NCBI GenBank assembly: GCA_965221035.1
Contig: OZ244860.1
Coordinates: 2,108,001-2,172,000 of the forward strand
Source of the DNA: UBA6522 sp965221035
GTDB taxonomy: Bacteria > Pseudomonadota > Gammaproteobacteria > Steroidobacterales > Rariloculaceae
Direction of reading: 5' to 3'
Length of the DNA: 64,000 bases
The translations under genes and the position numbers were made by a program. The notes beneath the pieces are model-generated. The model was not told where the DNA came from. It saw nothing but the letters and a program-made list of their open reading frames with translations, and ran no database searches. This document shows positions 36,588 through 44,443 of the stretch, in pieces (position 1 is the stretch's first letter; each line of letters opens with the position of its first letter).

Positions 36588-37679
36588 TCAAGACTCGCGT
36601 ACGTCCAGATAGTCCCTGCCGGCCTCCATCAAGGAGACGAAACCGGATTCATCATTGGTCTGTACCAGGTCCCGAACCCGCATGGCGGCGTCCACCAGCG
36701 CATCCAGCGGAGCACCGCCGAACCGGTTGAGGGCCTGGATTTCGAAGTAGAGCTGAGGATTGTCGCGCGCCACGCCGCTGGCCACCTGCAGTTGGGCGTC
36801 GAAGGTCGTGCTCGAAAGCGCCTGGAGTGCCGGAACCAGTTCTCCGCTTTCCGCAAGCGCCGTGAAAAATGTCAGGTTCAGGGCATGAGACAGTCCCAGC
36901 ACGTAGGCGATCGCACGGTCGTGATCGTCGAGACTCATGTCGACGCGAACCGCCATGGTCGATTCGAACAGTCGCCGCGCCTCGTCGAGGGCCTGCGCCG
37001 AACCCACATTCACGAATATGACGTGACGTCCCGACAGCAGTCGCGTATCCGGTCCGAACATGGGATGAATCGACGCAACCCGGCACTTTGCGTCAATCAA
37101 GGCCTCGAACCCCGATTTCAGAGGAGTCTTCAAGGACCCCACGTCGATCACCAATCCGCCGGGCCGCCGTTCGGCCAGTGCGTGGAGTATTTCCGCAGTC
37201 GCCTTGATGGGCGCGGCGACGACGATGATGTCATGCTCCAGGTCGCCCTGGCGCCAGTCCGGAATCCGCGGATAGGGCAGCCTGGATCGCCTCGGGTCCG
37301 CAAGCCGAACGCGAAAACCCTGGGAGCTCAGAAACTCGGCCATCCAGCCGCCCATCTTGCCTGCGCCGCCGATGACCAGGGCGGACCGTCCCGCGCCGGT
37401 GCCTTGCTCCGCGACCCGCCGCCGTTCCTGGTGCGTCAGCGATGAGCGAATGAGCGCCCGCATGACCTGCTCCGCCACTTCGGTGTCGAGTCCAAGCGCC
37501 TCCGCCTGGAGTCGCGCGCCCTCGATAACCTGACGCTCCCTGGCATAGTCGCGTGTCGCGGCACCGGTCCGCAACTTGTGGGAACTCACTTCGGCGACGA
37601 CCTCCTGTCGCTTCGCCACGAGCGAAATCAGCTCGCGGTCCAGGGCGGTCAGGCGTTCTCGCAACTCATCCAGGCTCAT
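36588..37679 (-). CDS. tyrA: Bifunctional chorismate mutase / prephenate dehydrogenase
   Basis: The 363-residue protein has an AroQ chorismate mutase domain at residues 1-85 (LRERLTALDRELISLVAKRQEVVAEV, with the catalytic Arg and Lys). The prephenate dehydrogenase domain starts with the NAD-binding loop ALVIGGAGKMGGWMAEF near residue 98, then SIHPMFGPDTRLLSGRHVIF with the catalytic His. It commits chorismate to tyrosine. It is the E. coli-type fusion, not the Pseudomonas AroA-TyrA arrangement. It is divergent from the S-formylglutathione hydrolase gene. Confidence 0.93.
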   Translation of the reverse strand: MSLDELRERLTALDRELISLVAKRQEVVAEVSSHKLRTGAATRDYARERQVIEGARLQAEALGLDTEVAEQVMRALIRSSLTHQERRRVAEQGTGAGRSALVIGGAGKMGGWMAEFLSSQGFRVRLADPRRSRLPYPRIPDWRQGDLEHDIIVVAAPIKATAEILHALAERRPGGLVIDVGSLKTPLKSGFEALIDAKCRVASIHPMFGPDTRLLSGRHVIFVNVGSAQALDEARRLFESTMAVRVDMSLDDHDRAIAYVLGLSHALNLTFFTALAESGELVPALQALSSTTFDAQLQVASGVARDNPQLYFEIQALNRFGGAPLDALVDAAMRVRDLVQTNDESGFVSLMEAGRDYLDVRES

Positions 37680-37828
37680 CTCATCGCTCCCGAAACGGCT
37701 GCGTTAGTGTAACCTTGCGTTCCGCGGCTTTCAGTCCACAAGTGCGGCGGCGCCCCTCCCGTGGAACGTCGGCCGGCCATGTCCCTGGAAGTGGCGCGCC
37801 CGACCCGGAGCCAACAAGAGAGCGCAAC

Positions 37829-38668
37829 ATGAATGAAATCCGGATGGTATCCGAAGCACGCTGCTTTGGCGGCTCGCAACGCACTTACGAGCACGACTCG
37901 ACCAGCTGCGGGTGCCCCATGCGGTTTGCCGTGTTCCTGCCCGAGGATGCCGACGGCGTTGCCGCCCTCTACTGGCTGTCGGGCCTGACTTGTACGGAGG
38001 AAAACTTCGTCGTCAAGGCGGGCGCGCAACGTCACGCCGCAGCGCTCGGAATCGCACTTGTCGTTCCCGACACCAGCCCCCGCGGCGTGGACATCCCCGG
38101 TCAGGATGACCGGATCGACGTAGGCAGCGGCGCGGGGTTCTACGTCAATGCGACGCAGGCTCCCTGGGCGGCGCACTACCGGATGTACGACTACGTGGCG
38201 AAGGAACTGGTGGACGTCGTCAACTCCCACTTGCCCATTGACCCCGCGCGCAAGTCCATCAGCGGTCATTCCATGGGCGGTCACGGAGCGCTGCTGGTCG
38301 GCACCAGGCGAGCTGAAGAATATCGGTCGGTATCCGCCTTCGCGCCGATCTGCGCGGCCAGCCGATCGGAATGGGGCAGGAACGCGCTGGCCGAATATCT
38401 GGGCGACGACGAGCGGGCCTGGCGGGAATACGACGTCAGCGAGGTGGTTCGGCGCCAACCCAGCGCGCATACGCTGCTGGTCGATCAGGGTGGTGGCGAT
38501 CCCTTTCTCGACCAGCTCCGGCCAGCCGACCTGCGGGCGGCCTGCGATGCCTCCGGCCAGAAGCTCCGTTTCACGGAACGGCCCGGTTACGATCACGGTT
38601 ACTTCTTCGTCAGTTCCTTCATGGAAAGGCACATGCGATTTCACGCCGAAGCCCTGGGTCGACCATGA
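37829..38668 (+). CDS. fghA: S-formylglutathione hydrolase
   Basis: The 279-residue alpha/beta hydrolase splits S-formylglutathione to formate and glutathione, the second step of glutathione-dependent formaldehyde removal. It shows the family LYWLSGLTCTEENFVVKAG segment near residue 50, the nucleophile in SGHSMGGHGAL near 150, the aspartate in DQGGGDPFL and the histidine in PGYDHGYFFVSSF. The usual partner, glutathione-dependent formaldehyde dehydrogenase, is not adjacent. A longer upstream open frame is antisense to tyrA; ATG 37829 is the family start. It is coupled by ATGA to a GGT-like gene. Confidence 0.94.
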   Translation: MNEIRMVSEARCFGGSQRTYEHDSTSCGCPMRFAVFLPEDADGVAALYWLSGLTCTEENFVVKAGAQRHAAALGIALVVPDTSPRGVDIPGQDDRIDVGSGAGFYVNATQAPWAAHYRMYDYVAKELVDVVNSHLPIDPARKSISGHSMGGHGALLVGTRRAEEYRSVSAFAPICAASRSEWGRNALAEYLGDDERAWREYDVSEVVRRQPSAHTLLVDQGGGDPFLDQLRPADLRAACDASGQKLRFTERPGYDHGYFFVSSFMERHMRFHAEALGRP

Positions 38669-40185
38669 ACGTGGCGGTGGCCTCGTCGTCACAGCTCGCC
38701 GCGGACGCCGGCGCGGCGGTCGCCCGGCTCGGCGGCAATGCAGTGGATGCGGCCATAGCCGCCGTGCTGACCTCCATGAACACCGAACCCGGCGTCTGCG
38801 CAATGGGCGGCGGAGGATTCGTGACCGTCTGGCCGGCGGACAAGCCGGCCGTGGTGATCGACGGCTATGCCGCTGCGCCCGGGCTCGGACTGCCGGAAGA
38901 CCGCCTGGGCACCGGCGGTGTCGAGGTTTTTCTGGACTACGGCGGGGGCGTGAAGACCGTGGCGGGGCCGGGGTCCATCGCGGTTCCGGGCAGCGTCGCC
39001 GCGCTGGGTGAGGCATCGGACCGGTTTGGAGCGCTGTCCTGGCGCAGGTTGTTCGAACCGGCCATCGCCGCGGTCGAGGACGGCTTTCCCCTGCCCGGCG
39101 CCAGCTATCACTATCTTCGGATTTGCGCGGACAGCATCTACGGACAGGACCGTGACGGATGGGCCTGCCTGCACGACGAGCAGGGTCATCTCAAACCAAG
39201 AGGCTCCCCGATACGAGTCCCGCACCTGGCCGACAGCCTGCGAAGAGTGGCGGAACTCGGGGCGCGGGAATTCTATTCCGGAGAACTCGGAAAACAGCTG
39301 GCCGACCATGTGCGGACCCGTGGCGGCACGCTGACCCGCCAGGACATGGCCGCGTACCGGGCGAAGACCAGGAAACCCCTGGTTGCGTCGGTGAAGGGCT
39401 GGCAAGTCGCCACGAATCCACCACCCGCGCTGGGCGGTGTGGTCCTGACCGCGATGCTGACTCTCATGGCGGGCGAATACCCGACATTGCCTTCGGACCC
39501 CACGGCACGGCAGATCGCCGCGCAGAAGCTTGTGCTGGGTTTCCGCCATCGAGTGGCCGGCGACTCGCTCCCGGCACAGCGGGACATGGACCGGCTGATG
39601 GCCGGCATAGGCCGTCAGGATCTTCACCTGCTCGGATCCCCCTCCACCGTGCAGACGTCCGCGACGGACGAAACCGGGCTGGGCTGCTCGATCACCATGT
39701 CCACTGGCTACGGCTCCGGGCTCATGCCTCCGGGTACCGGAATCTGGCTGAACAATTGTCTCGGAGAACTCGAACTGATTCCCCGGGACGTGACTGGTCC
39801 CGCGCCCGGTGCGCGTCTGCCTTCCAACATGGCGCCGACCGTCACCCGCGACAGTCTGGGCAACACGCTCGCCATCGGGTCGCCGGGCGCGGCCCGAATC
39901 ACCACCGCGCTTGCGCAAGTTCTCGACCGGCTCTTGCTGCGTGGTGATTCACTTGCCGAAGCCATCAATGCGCCGAGGCTACATCTGGAAATTGACGATA
40001 CCGGAGCCCGTCTGGCCCACGAGCCGATGGACGAATTGCCGGCGGACGCCCCTGAACCGCACGCTTTCGAACCGCACTCCATGTACTTCGGCGGCGTCGC
40101 CGCCGCCAGGGTCGACGCGGCGGGGCAGGTTCAGGCGGCATCCGATCCGCGCCGCGCCGGCGGAACCCGTGTCGTCGCCGTCTGA
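38665..40185 (+). CDS. Gamma-glutamyltransferase family protein, atypical
   Basis: The 506-residue Ntn-hydrolase shows the GGT layout: AVARLGGNAVDAAIAAVLTSMNTEPGVCAMGGGGFVTVW at the start, GPGSIAVPGSVAALGEA, the autocleavage region SPSTVQTSATDETGLGCSITMSTGYGSGL (likely nucleophile Thr in VQTSA), and the small-subunit SNMAPTVTRD and GSPGAARITTALAQV. There is no signal peptide, unlike periplasmic GGTs. The substrate arginine motif (FRExAP in typical GGT) reads IDGYAAAP. So the enzyme should mature by self-cleavage but act on a different or non-glutamyl substrate. It overlaps fghA by four bases. Confidence 0.85.
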   Translation: MNVAVASSSQLAADAGAAVARLGGNAVDAAIAAVLTSMNTEPGVCAMGGGGFVTVWPADKPAVVIDGYAAAPGLGLPEDRLGTGGVEVFLDYGGGVKTVAGPGSIAVPGSVAALGEASDRFGALSWRRLFEPAIAAVEDGFPLPGASYHYLRICADSIYGQDRDGWACLHDEQGHLKPRGSPIRVPHLADSLRRVAELGAREFYSGELGKQLADHVRTRGGTLTRQDMAAYRAKTRKPLVASVKGWQVATNPPPALGGVVLTAMLTLMAGEYPTLPSDPTARQIAAQKLVLGFRHRVAGDSLPAQRDMDRLMAGIGRQDLHLLGSPSTVQTSATDETGLGCSITMSTGYGSGLMPPGTGIWLNNCLGELELIPRDVTGPAPGARLPSNMAPTVTRDSLGNTLAIGSPGAARITTALAQVLDRLLLRGDSLAEAINAPRLHLEIDDTGARLAHEPMDELPADAPEPHAFEPHSMYFGGVAAARVDAAGQVQAASDPRRAGGTRVVAV

Positions 40186-40212
40186 CGCTCCGGCTTCTCT
40201 ATCGGGTATTCC

Positions 40213-40911
40213 ATGGCCAAACGACGCATCGCAAGCCCCCCGCTGCGAACACCGCCGGACGATCCCGTGCAGCTGTTTGAGGGGTGGCTCGCCGAAGCCA
40301 CACGGCGATCCGGACTGCGGCATCCGAACGCATTTACGCTGGCGACGGCCGATGCATCCGGACGTCCTTCCGCGCGGATTGTGCTGCTGAAGGACCTTTC
40401 GCCGACCCACGGGTATGCGGTCTTCCATACGAACTACCGATCGAGAAAGGGCCTGGAACTCGCCGAGTGCGCCGATGCCGCCGCCGTGCTTCACTGGGAC
40501 CGAATGGGGCGGCAGATCCGGGTCGAGGGTCCTGTGGTACGCAGCCCCGCCCAGGAAAGCGATGTCTATTTTGCCACCCGGTCCTGGCAAAGTCGGCTCA
40601 ACGCGTGGGTCAGCGCCCAGAGCCAACCGCTGACGGGACCGGACGAACTCGTGGAACGGGCACGGCTAAAAGCAAGGGAATTCAACCTGCCCGATCCCGC
40701 CGGCACGGACTCTCCTTCCGAGTCGGCTCTAGCGACTCTTGCGCGACCGGGATTCTGGGGCGGTTACCGACTGTGGTTCGCGACCGTCGAGTTCTGGTCG
40801 GAAGGCGTCGATCGCTTTCACGAGCGGGTGCGATACGAACGATTACTCACACCCGCGGACGATGACTCCTTCAGCGCCGGATCGTGGAGCTGGCAGCGGT
40901 TGCAACCCTGA
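40213..40911 (+). CDS. pdxH: Pyridoxamine 5'-phosphate oxidase
   Basis: The 232-residue FMN enzyme makes pyridoxal phosphate. It has FTLATADASGRPSARIVLLKDL with the FMN-site RIVLLK, GYAVFHTNYRSRKGLEL, VEGPVVRSPAQESDVYFATRSWQSRLNAWVS (family usual QxS..Y..xR..S..), and the C-terminal ARPGFWGGYRLW..VEFWSEGVDRFHERVRYER ending WSWQRLQP. The gene follows GGT by 27 bases. It is the last gene before the low-GC gap. Confidence 0.9.
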   Translation: MAKRRIASPPLRTPPDDPVQLFEGWLAEATRRSGLRHPNAFTLATADASGRPSARIVLLKDLSPTHGYAVFHTNYRSRKGLELAECADAAAVLHWDRMGRQIRVEGPVVRSPAQESDVYFATRSWQSRLNAWVSAQSQPLTGPDELVERARLKAREFNLPDPAGTDSPSESALATLARPGFWGGYRLWFATVEFWSEGVDRFHERVRYERLLTPADDDSFSAGSWSWQRLQP

Positions 40912-41184
40912 AAATAACTAATATATACAATATGTTATCTTTGGTACATGAACCAGAAAAGCACAAGAACCCCGTAAGGCAAGCACTTGACAATCTTGTG
41001 CCATCATGTCACGCGTGGCCTGTGGGCAGACACACTACCCCCGATCTAAATGTCTGTTTTCCATAGAAATAAGTGGCTTTATCGATATTTCTGCGCAATC
41101 AATGGCAAGTTTGGAAGCAGAACAAATTCGCAATTCCAGGGAATTTTGTGCGAATTTCGATTCGATTCTGTTAAATTAGTGATT

Positions 41185-41376
41185 CGAACAAGAATCAGAA
41201 CGAGAACAAGAAAAAGACTTGCAGGCTGCGACAATAACCCAACAACGGTTGGACCGCTTGAACAGACCCTTAGGCTAACGAAGCAATGCAACCAGCAGCC
41301 AGGCCGCATATTTGAAACCGTAAACTCCGATAACAATAACAATCCAACCCGGCGCTCCCACCGCCGGGTTTCTTTT
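41185..41376 (+). ncRNA. Candidate small RNA upstream of gshB
   Basis: A purine-rich leader (AACAAGAATCAGAACGAG) is followed by about 120 bases of mixed sequence with local complementarity such as CCAACAACGGTTGG, a single-stranded GATAACAATAACAAT and then a canonical terminator. TTGTGC at 41146 and TGTTAA 17 bases later could form a weak promoter. No known RNA family is recognised, so both the 5' end and the existence of the RNA are inference. Confidence 0.35.
41346..41376 (+). terminator. Rho-independent terminator before gshB
   Basis: AACCCGGCG and CGCCGGGTT form a nine-base-pair stem around a seven-base loop, followed by TCTTTT. It faces the plus strand and no protein gene lies directly before it. 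Confidence 0.85.
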
Positions 41377-41478
41377 GTGGGCCCCTTGGCACGATTCGAG
41401 GCCAAGATCCATTCGGCGCGCTCCAATCGACCCAAGTTATGGTAGCTTTCGCGTCCGTTCAGACAATAGAGGACCATC

Positions 41479-42435
41479 ATGAGCCGAATTCGTCGCCTTG
41501 GCGTGGTGATGGATCCCATCGAAAGCATACAGCCGAAGAAAGATTCCACCCTCGCCATGCTGCTGGCCGCCCAGCGGCACGGCTGGGCGCTGACCTATTT
41601 CCGCCAGCAGGATCTGGCGGTACGCGACGGCGTGGCCCAAGGCCACGGTCGGCAGGTCACCGTAACGGACGACAACGACGCATGGTTTGACCTCGGCGAC
41701 CCATGGCGGGGCAACCTTGACGAACTGGACGTGGTTCTCATGCGGAAGGACCCGCCTTTCGACATGGAGTACATTTATACGACCTATATCCTGGAACTTG
41801 CCGAAAAACGAGGGCTCCTGGTCGTCAACCGACCGGCCAGCCTGCGCGACATCAACGAGAAGGCCTATACGGCGTGGTTCCCGCACTGCACCCCTCCCAG
41901 CCTCATCACTCGATCCCAAATCGAGTTGAAGGAGTTTCTGATGGAGCAGGGCAAGGTGGTGCTGAAGCCCCTGGACGGGATGGGCGGCAAGTCGATTTTC
42001 GTGGTCGACCGGGCAGATCCCAATACCAACGTCATCCTGGAAACACTGACCGAGCACGGCACCCGGTTCGCGCTCGCTCAACGATACATTCCGGAAATCA
42101 CTGACGGGGACAAGCGAATCCTTCTCATCGACGGTGAAACCGTGCCATTCGCGCTGGCCAGGATCCCGGGCCCCGGCGATTCGCGCGGCAACCTGGTCAT
42201 GGGCGCCAGGGGAGAGGGCCGGGAGCTGACCGGGCGGGACCGCTGGCTATGCGCGGAGGTCGGTCCGGTGCTCAAGCGCAAGGGGATCCTGTTTGCCGGA
42301 CTTGATGTCATCGGTGACCACCTCACCGAGATCAACGTCACGAGTCCCACCGGCATACGTGAACTGGACAGGGCGTTCGATGTGGATATTGGCGGTCTGC
42401 TCATCAAGGCCATCGAGGCCAGGCTCTCGACTTGA
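41479..42435 (+). CDS. gshB: Glutathione synthetase
   Basis: The 318-residue ATP-grasp ligase adds glycine to gamma-glutamylcysteine. It opens with RIRRLGVVMDPIESIQPKKDSTLAMLLAAQRHG, then VLMRKDPPFDMEYIYTTYILELAEKRG, the ATP-grasp VLKPLDGMGGKSIFVVD, RYIPEITDGDKRILLIDGETVPFALARIP, and the metal site EINVTSPTGIRELDRAFDVDI. The length and motifs match E. coli GshB. It heads a run gshB-yqgE-ruvX as in Pseudomonas and relatives. Confidence 0.96.
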   Translation: MSRIRRLGVVMDPIESIQPKKDSTLAMLLAAQRHGWALTYFRQQDLAVRDGVAQGHGRQVTVTDDNDAWFDLGDPWRGNLDELDVVLMRKDPPFDMEYIYTTYILELAEKRGLLVVNRPASLRDINEKAYTAWFPHCTPPSLITRSQIELKEFLMEQGKVVLKPLDGMGGKSIFVVDRADPNTNVILETLTEHGTRFALAQRYIPEITDGDKRILLIDGETVPFALARIPGPGDSRGNLVMGARGEGRELTGRDRWLCAEVGPVLKRKGILFAGLDVIGDHLTEINVTSPTGIRELDRAFDVDIGGLLIKAIEARLST

Positions 42436-42554
42436 GACCGGATCGCGCCAGGGTTTCCATCCGGCTCCGGGCGCCGCAATGGCGTACCCCGATGGTAGCG
42501 GCCCGGGATGCCGGGATGCGATAATCAACTCACGCTCGTCCAACCGCGCCTCCC

Positions 42555-43112
42555 ATGAGCATACTGCAAGACCAATTCCTGATCGCCATGCCAAGCATGA
42601 GGGACCCGAACTTCAGCGGCACCGTCGCCTACGTTTGCAAGCACGACGAAAAGGGTGCCCTTGGCATCGTCATCAATCGTCCCTTGCGCATGCGGGTTTC
42701 GGAAATCTTCAGGCAGCTCTCGCTGAAGGTCGTCGACGAATTTCAGGCTGGTCGCCCGGTGATGGGCGGCGGACCCGTTCAGGTCGACAGGGGCTTCGTC
42801 ATCCATCAATCCAGCGAACAGTTCGACAACACCCTGAGAGCCGCCGGCACAGGCATCAAGGTCACGGTTTCCCAGGACATTCTCGACTCCATGGCCCGGG
42901 GCACCGGCCCCAGACCGGCGCTGGTCGCGCTGGGTTATGCCGGCTGGGATCCCGGCCAGCTTGAGGCGGAAATCGCCGCCAACGCCTGGTTGAACGTCCC
43001 CGCCGACCCCGCGGTCATTTTCGAAACACCCATCAAGAAGCGCTGGGCGGCCGCCACGGCATTGCTGGGCGTCGAACCCCACCAGCTGTCAACGTATGCC
43101 GGGCACGCCTGA
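42555..43112 (+). CDS. yqgE: YqgE/AlgH family protein
   Basis: The 185-residue cytoplasmic protein starts ILQDQFLIAMPSMRDPNFSGTVAYVCKHDEKGALGIVINRPL, the DUF179 signature, with GGPVQVDRGFVIH and ALVALGYAGWDPGQLEAEIAANAWL further on. It was linked to alginate regulation in Pseudomonas, but its molecular action is unknown. It is almost always beside ruvX, as here (21 bases away). Confidence 0.95.
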   Translation: MSILQDQFLIAMPSMRDPNFSGTVAYVCKHDEKGALGIVINRPLRMRVSEIFRQLSLKVVDEFQAGRPVMGGGPVQVDRGFVIHQSSEQFDNTLRAAGTGIKVTVSQDILDSMARGTGPRPALVALGYAGWDPGQLEAEIAANAWLNVPADPAVIFETPIKKRWAAATALLGVEPHQLSTYAGHA

Positions 43113-43133
43113 GAGCGGAACGGGCGACCGGAA

Positions 43134-43568
43134 TTGAGTCCCGCCGCCGACCTCAACATCGTGCTCGCGTTCGACTTCGGGCACCGACGAATCGGCGTTG
43201 CCACCGGCAACCTGCTCACCGGCACGGCCACACCCCTCAAGGCGCTGGTCGCCGCGGGCGGACCTCCATGGCACCTCCTGGACCGCATCGTCGAGGATTG
43301 GCGTCCGGGAAAGCTGGTAGTGGGAATTCCCGGCGGAGCGGGTGCCTCGGACGTGGCCGCCGGCGCACGGGCGTTCGTCAACGCATTGCAAGGCCGCTAT
43401 GGACTCCCCGTCGCCACCGCCGATGAAATGCTGAGTTCCCGGGCCGCGGAGTCGCAACTCCGGGAGGAAAGGGCATCCGGGCTGAGGAAACGACGCGTCA
43501 GCAAGGGTGACATAGACAGCCATGCGGCCTGTATCATTGCCCGGCAATGGATGGACGGTACCGCATGA
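43134..43568 (+). CDS. ruvX: Putative pre-16S rRNA nuclease / Holliday junction resolvase RuvX (YqgF)
   Basis: The 144-residue RNase H-fold nuclease has LAFDFGHRRIGVATGN with the first catalytic Asp, LVVGIPGGAGASDVAAG, and the C-terminal TADEMLSSRAAESQLREERASG and DIDSHAACIIARQW with the remaining acidic residues. In E. coli YqgF helps process the 16S 5' end. It starts with TTG (GGAA lies just before it); the end overlaps the next gene in ATGA. Confidence 0.92.
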   Translation: MSPAADLNIVLAFDFGHRRIGVATGNLLTGTATPLKALVAAGGPPWHLLDRIVEDWRPGKLVVGIPGGAGASDVAAGARAFVNALQGRYGLPVATADEMLSSRAAESQLREERASGLRKRRVSKGDIDSHAACIIARQWMDGTA

Positions 43569-44443
43569 CTGTCCCCCGGACCCGCGGCACGATCCACCTG
43601 GAAGATGCCGAAATCCTTTCCCAGCAACGGTTCGAGGGCAACCAGTTTGTCCTGCGAGTACGGGCGCCGCATTGCGCGGCGGACGCCGTGCCGGGCAGTT
43701 TTGCCCACCTGCGGTGCGGCGGGGCGATCCCCATGCGTCGCCCCCTGTCGATCATGCGGACGAACCCGGAACAGGGCTGGCTCGACTTTCTTTACAAGCC
43801 CGTCGGCCGCGGACTGGAAGACCTCGGAGCGCGTGTCCGTGGTGAATCGGTCAGCGTGCTCGGTCCCATCGGCAATGGTTTCGCACCTGATCCTGCACGC
43901 CCGCGGATTTTCGCCATCGGCGGCGGAGTCGGCATTCCACCCATGGTATTCCTCGCCGAATCCCTGAAGGATGATCCGCGGTTCCAGGTCGTGGTGCTGA
44001 TGGGCTCTGAAGTCCCCTTCCCCTTCGACCTGGCCGGCACAGCCATGGCCGTGCCCGGCGCCCCCGCCTCGGCCTCCGCCAGCGTCCAGATGCTGGAATC
44101 CTGGGGCGTGCCGTCGCGACTGGCCAGCCAAGCGGGCCATGAAGGCTGCTTCTCGGGATTCGTCACGGACCTGGCCCGAACCGTACTGCAGTCGCTGACC
44201 GACGACGAGTTGGACCAGGTCCAGGTGTTCGGTTGCGGCCCGACGGGCATGCTGGCGGCCACCGCGGAACTCGCGAGTCAATTCGGTCTGCCGTGCCAGC
44301 TCGCCCTTGAAGAATTCATGGCCTGCGGAGTCGGTGGATGTGCGGGCTGCACCGTGCGAGTCAGCACGCCCGACGGGCCCGCCATGAAGCGAGTCTGTGT
44401 CGACGGGCCGGTCTTTGACGCCCGCGCGGTCTACCCGGGTTGA
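43565..44443 (+). CDS. PyrK-like dihydroorotate dehydrogenase electron-transfer protein
   Basis: The 292-residue protein has an FAD-binding ferredoxin-reductase domain (PGSFAHLRCGGAIPMRRPLSIMR near residue 40, flavin-site RRPLSI), an NAD domain (RIFAIGGGVGIPPMVFLAESL near 115; VFGCGPTGMLAA near 220) and a C-terminal [2Fe-2S] site EEFMACGVGGCAGCTVRV...RVCVDGPVF with four cysteines. This is the PyrK pattern, passing electrons between NADH and dihydroorotate dehydrogenase B. No pyrD or other pyr gene is adjacent, so its partner is unknown. Coupled by ATGA to ruvX; convergent with and overlapping pilT by 13 bases. Confidence 0.85.
   Translation: MTVPRTRGTIHLEDAEILSQQRFEGNQFVLRVRAPHCAADAVPGSFAHLRCGGAIPMRRPLSIMRTNPEQGWLDFLYKPVGRGLEDLGARVRGESVSVLGPIGNGFAPDPARPRIFAIGGGVGIPPMVFLAESLKDDPRFQVVVLMGSEVPFPFDLAGTAMAVPGAPASASASVQMLESWGVPSRLASQAGHEGCFSGFVTDLARTVLQSLTDDELDQVQVFGCGPTGMLAATAELASQFGLPCQLALEEFMACGVGGCAGCTVRVSTPDGPAMKRVCVDGPVFDARAVYPG

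Larger units (their letters stand above)
40912..41478 (+). other. Low-GC intergenic region without a recognisable gene
   Basis: This 567-base stretch is visibly richer in A and T than the surroundings. Short open frames cross it (for example 41050-41445), but they have no ribosome site, are full of low-complexity R/N runs and resemble no family. The right part is a plausible transcript ending in a strong terminator and the last 100 bases should hold the gshB promoter. Confidence 0.5.

Noticed and set aside
41050..41445. A 131-codon open frame in the gap before gshB
   Set aside because: No ribosome site, no family resemblance, low-complexity content, and it runs through a strong terminator hairpin.
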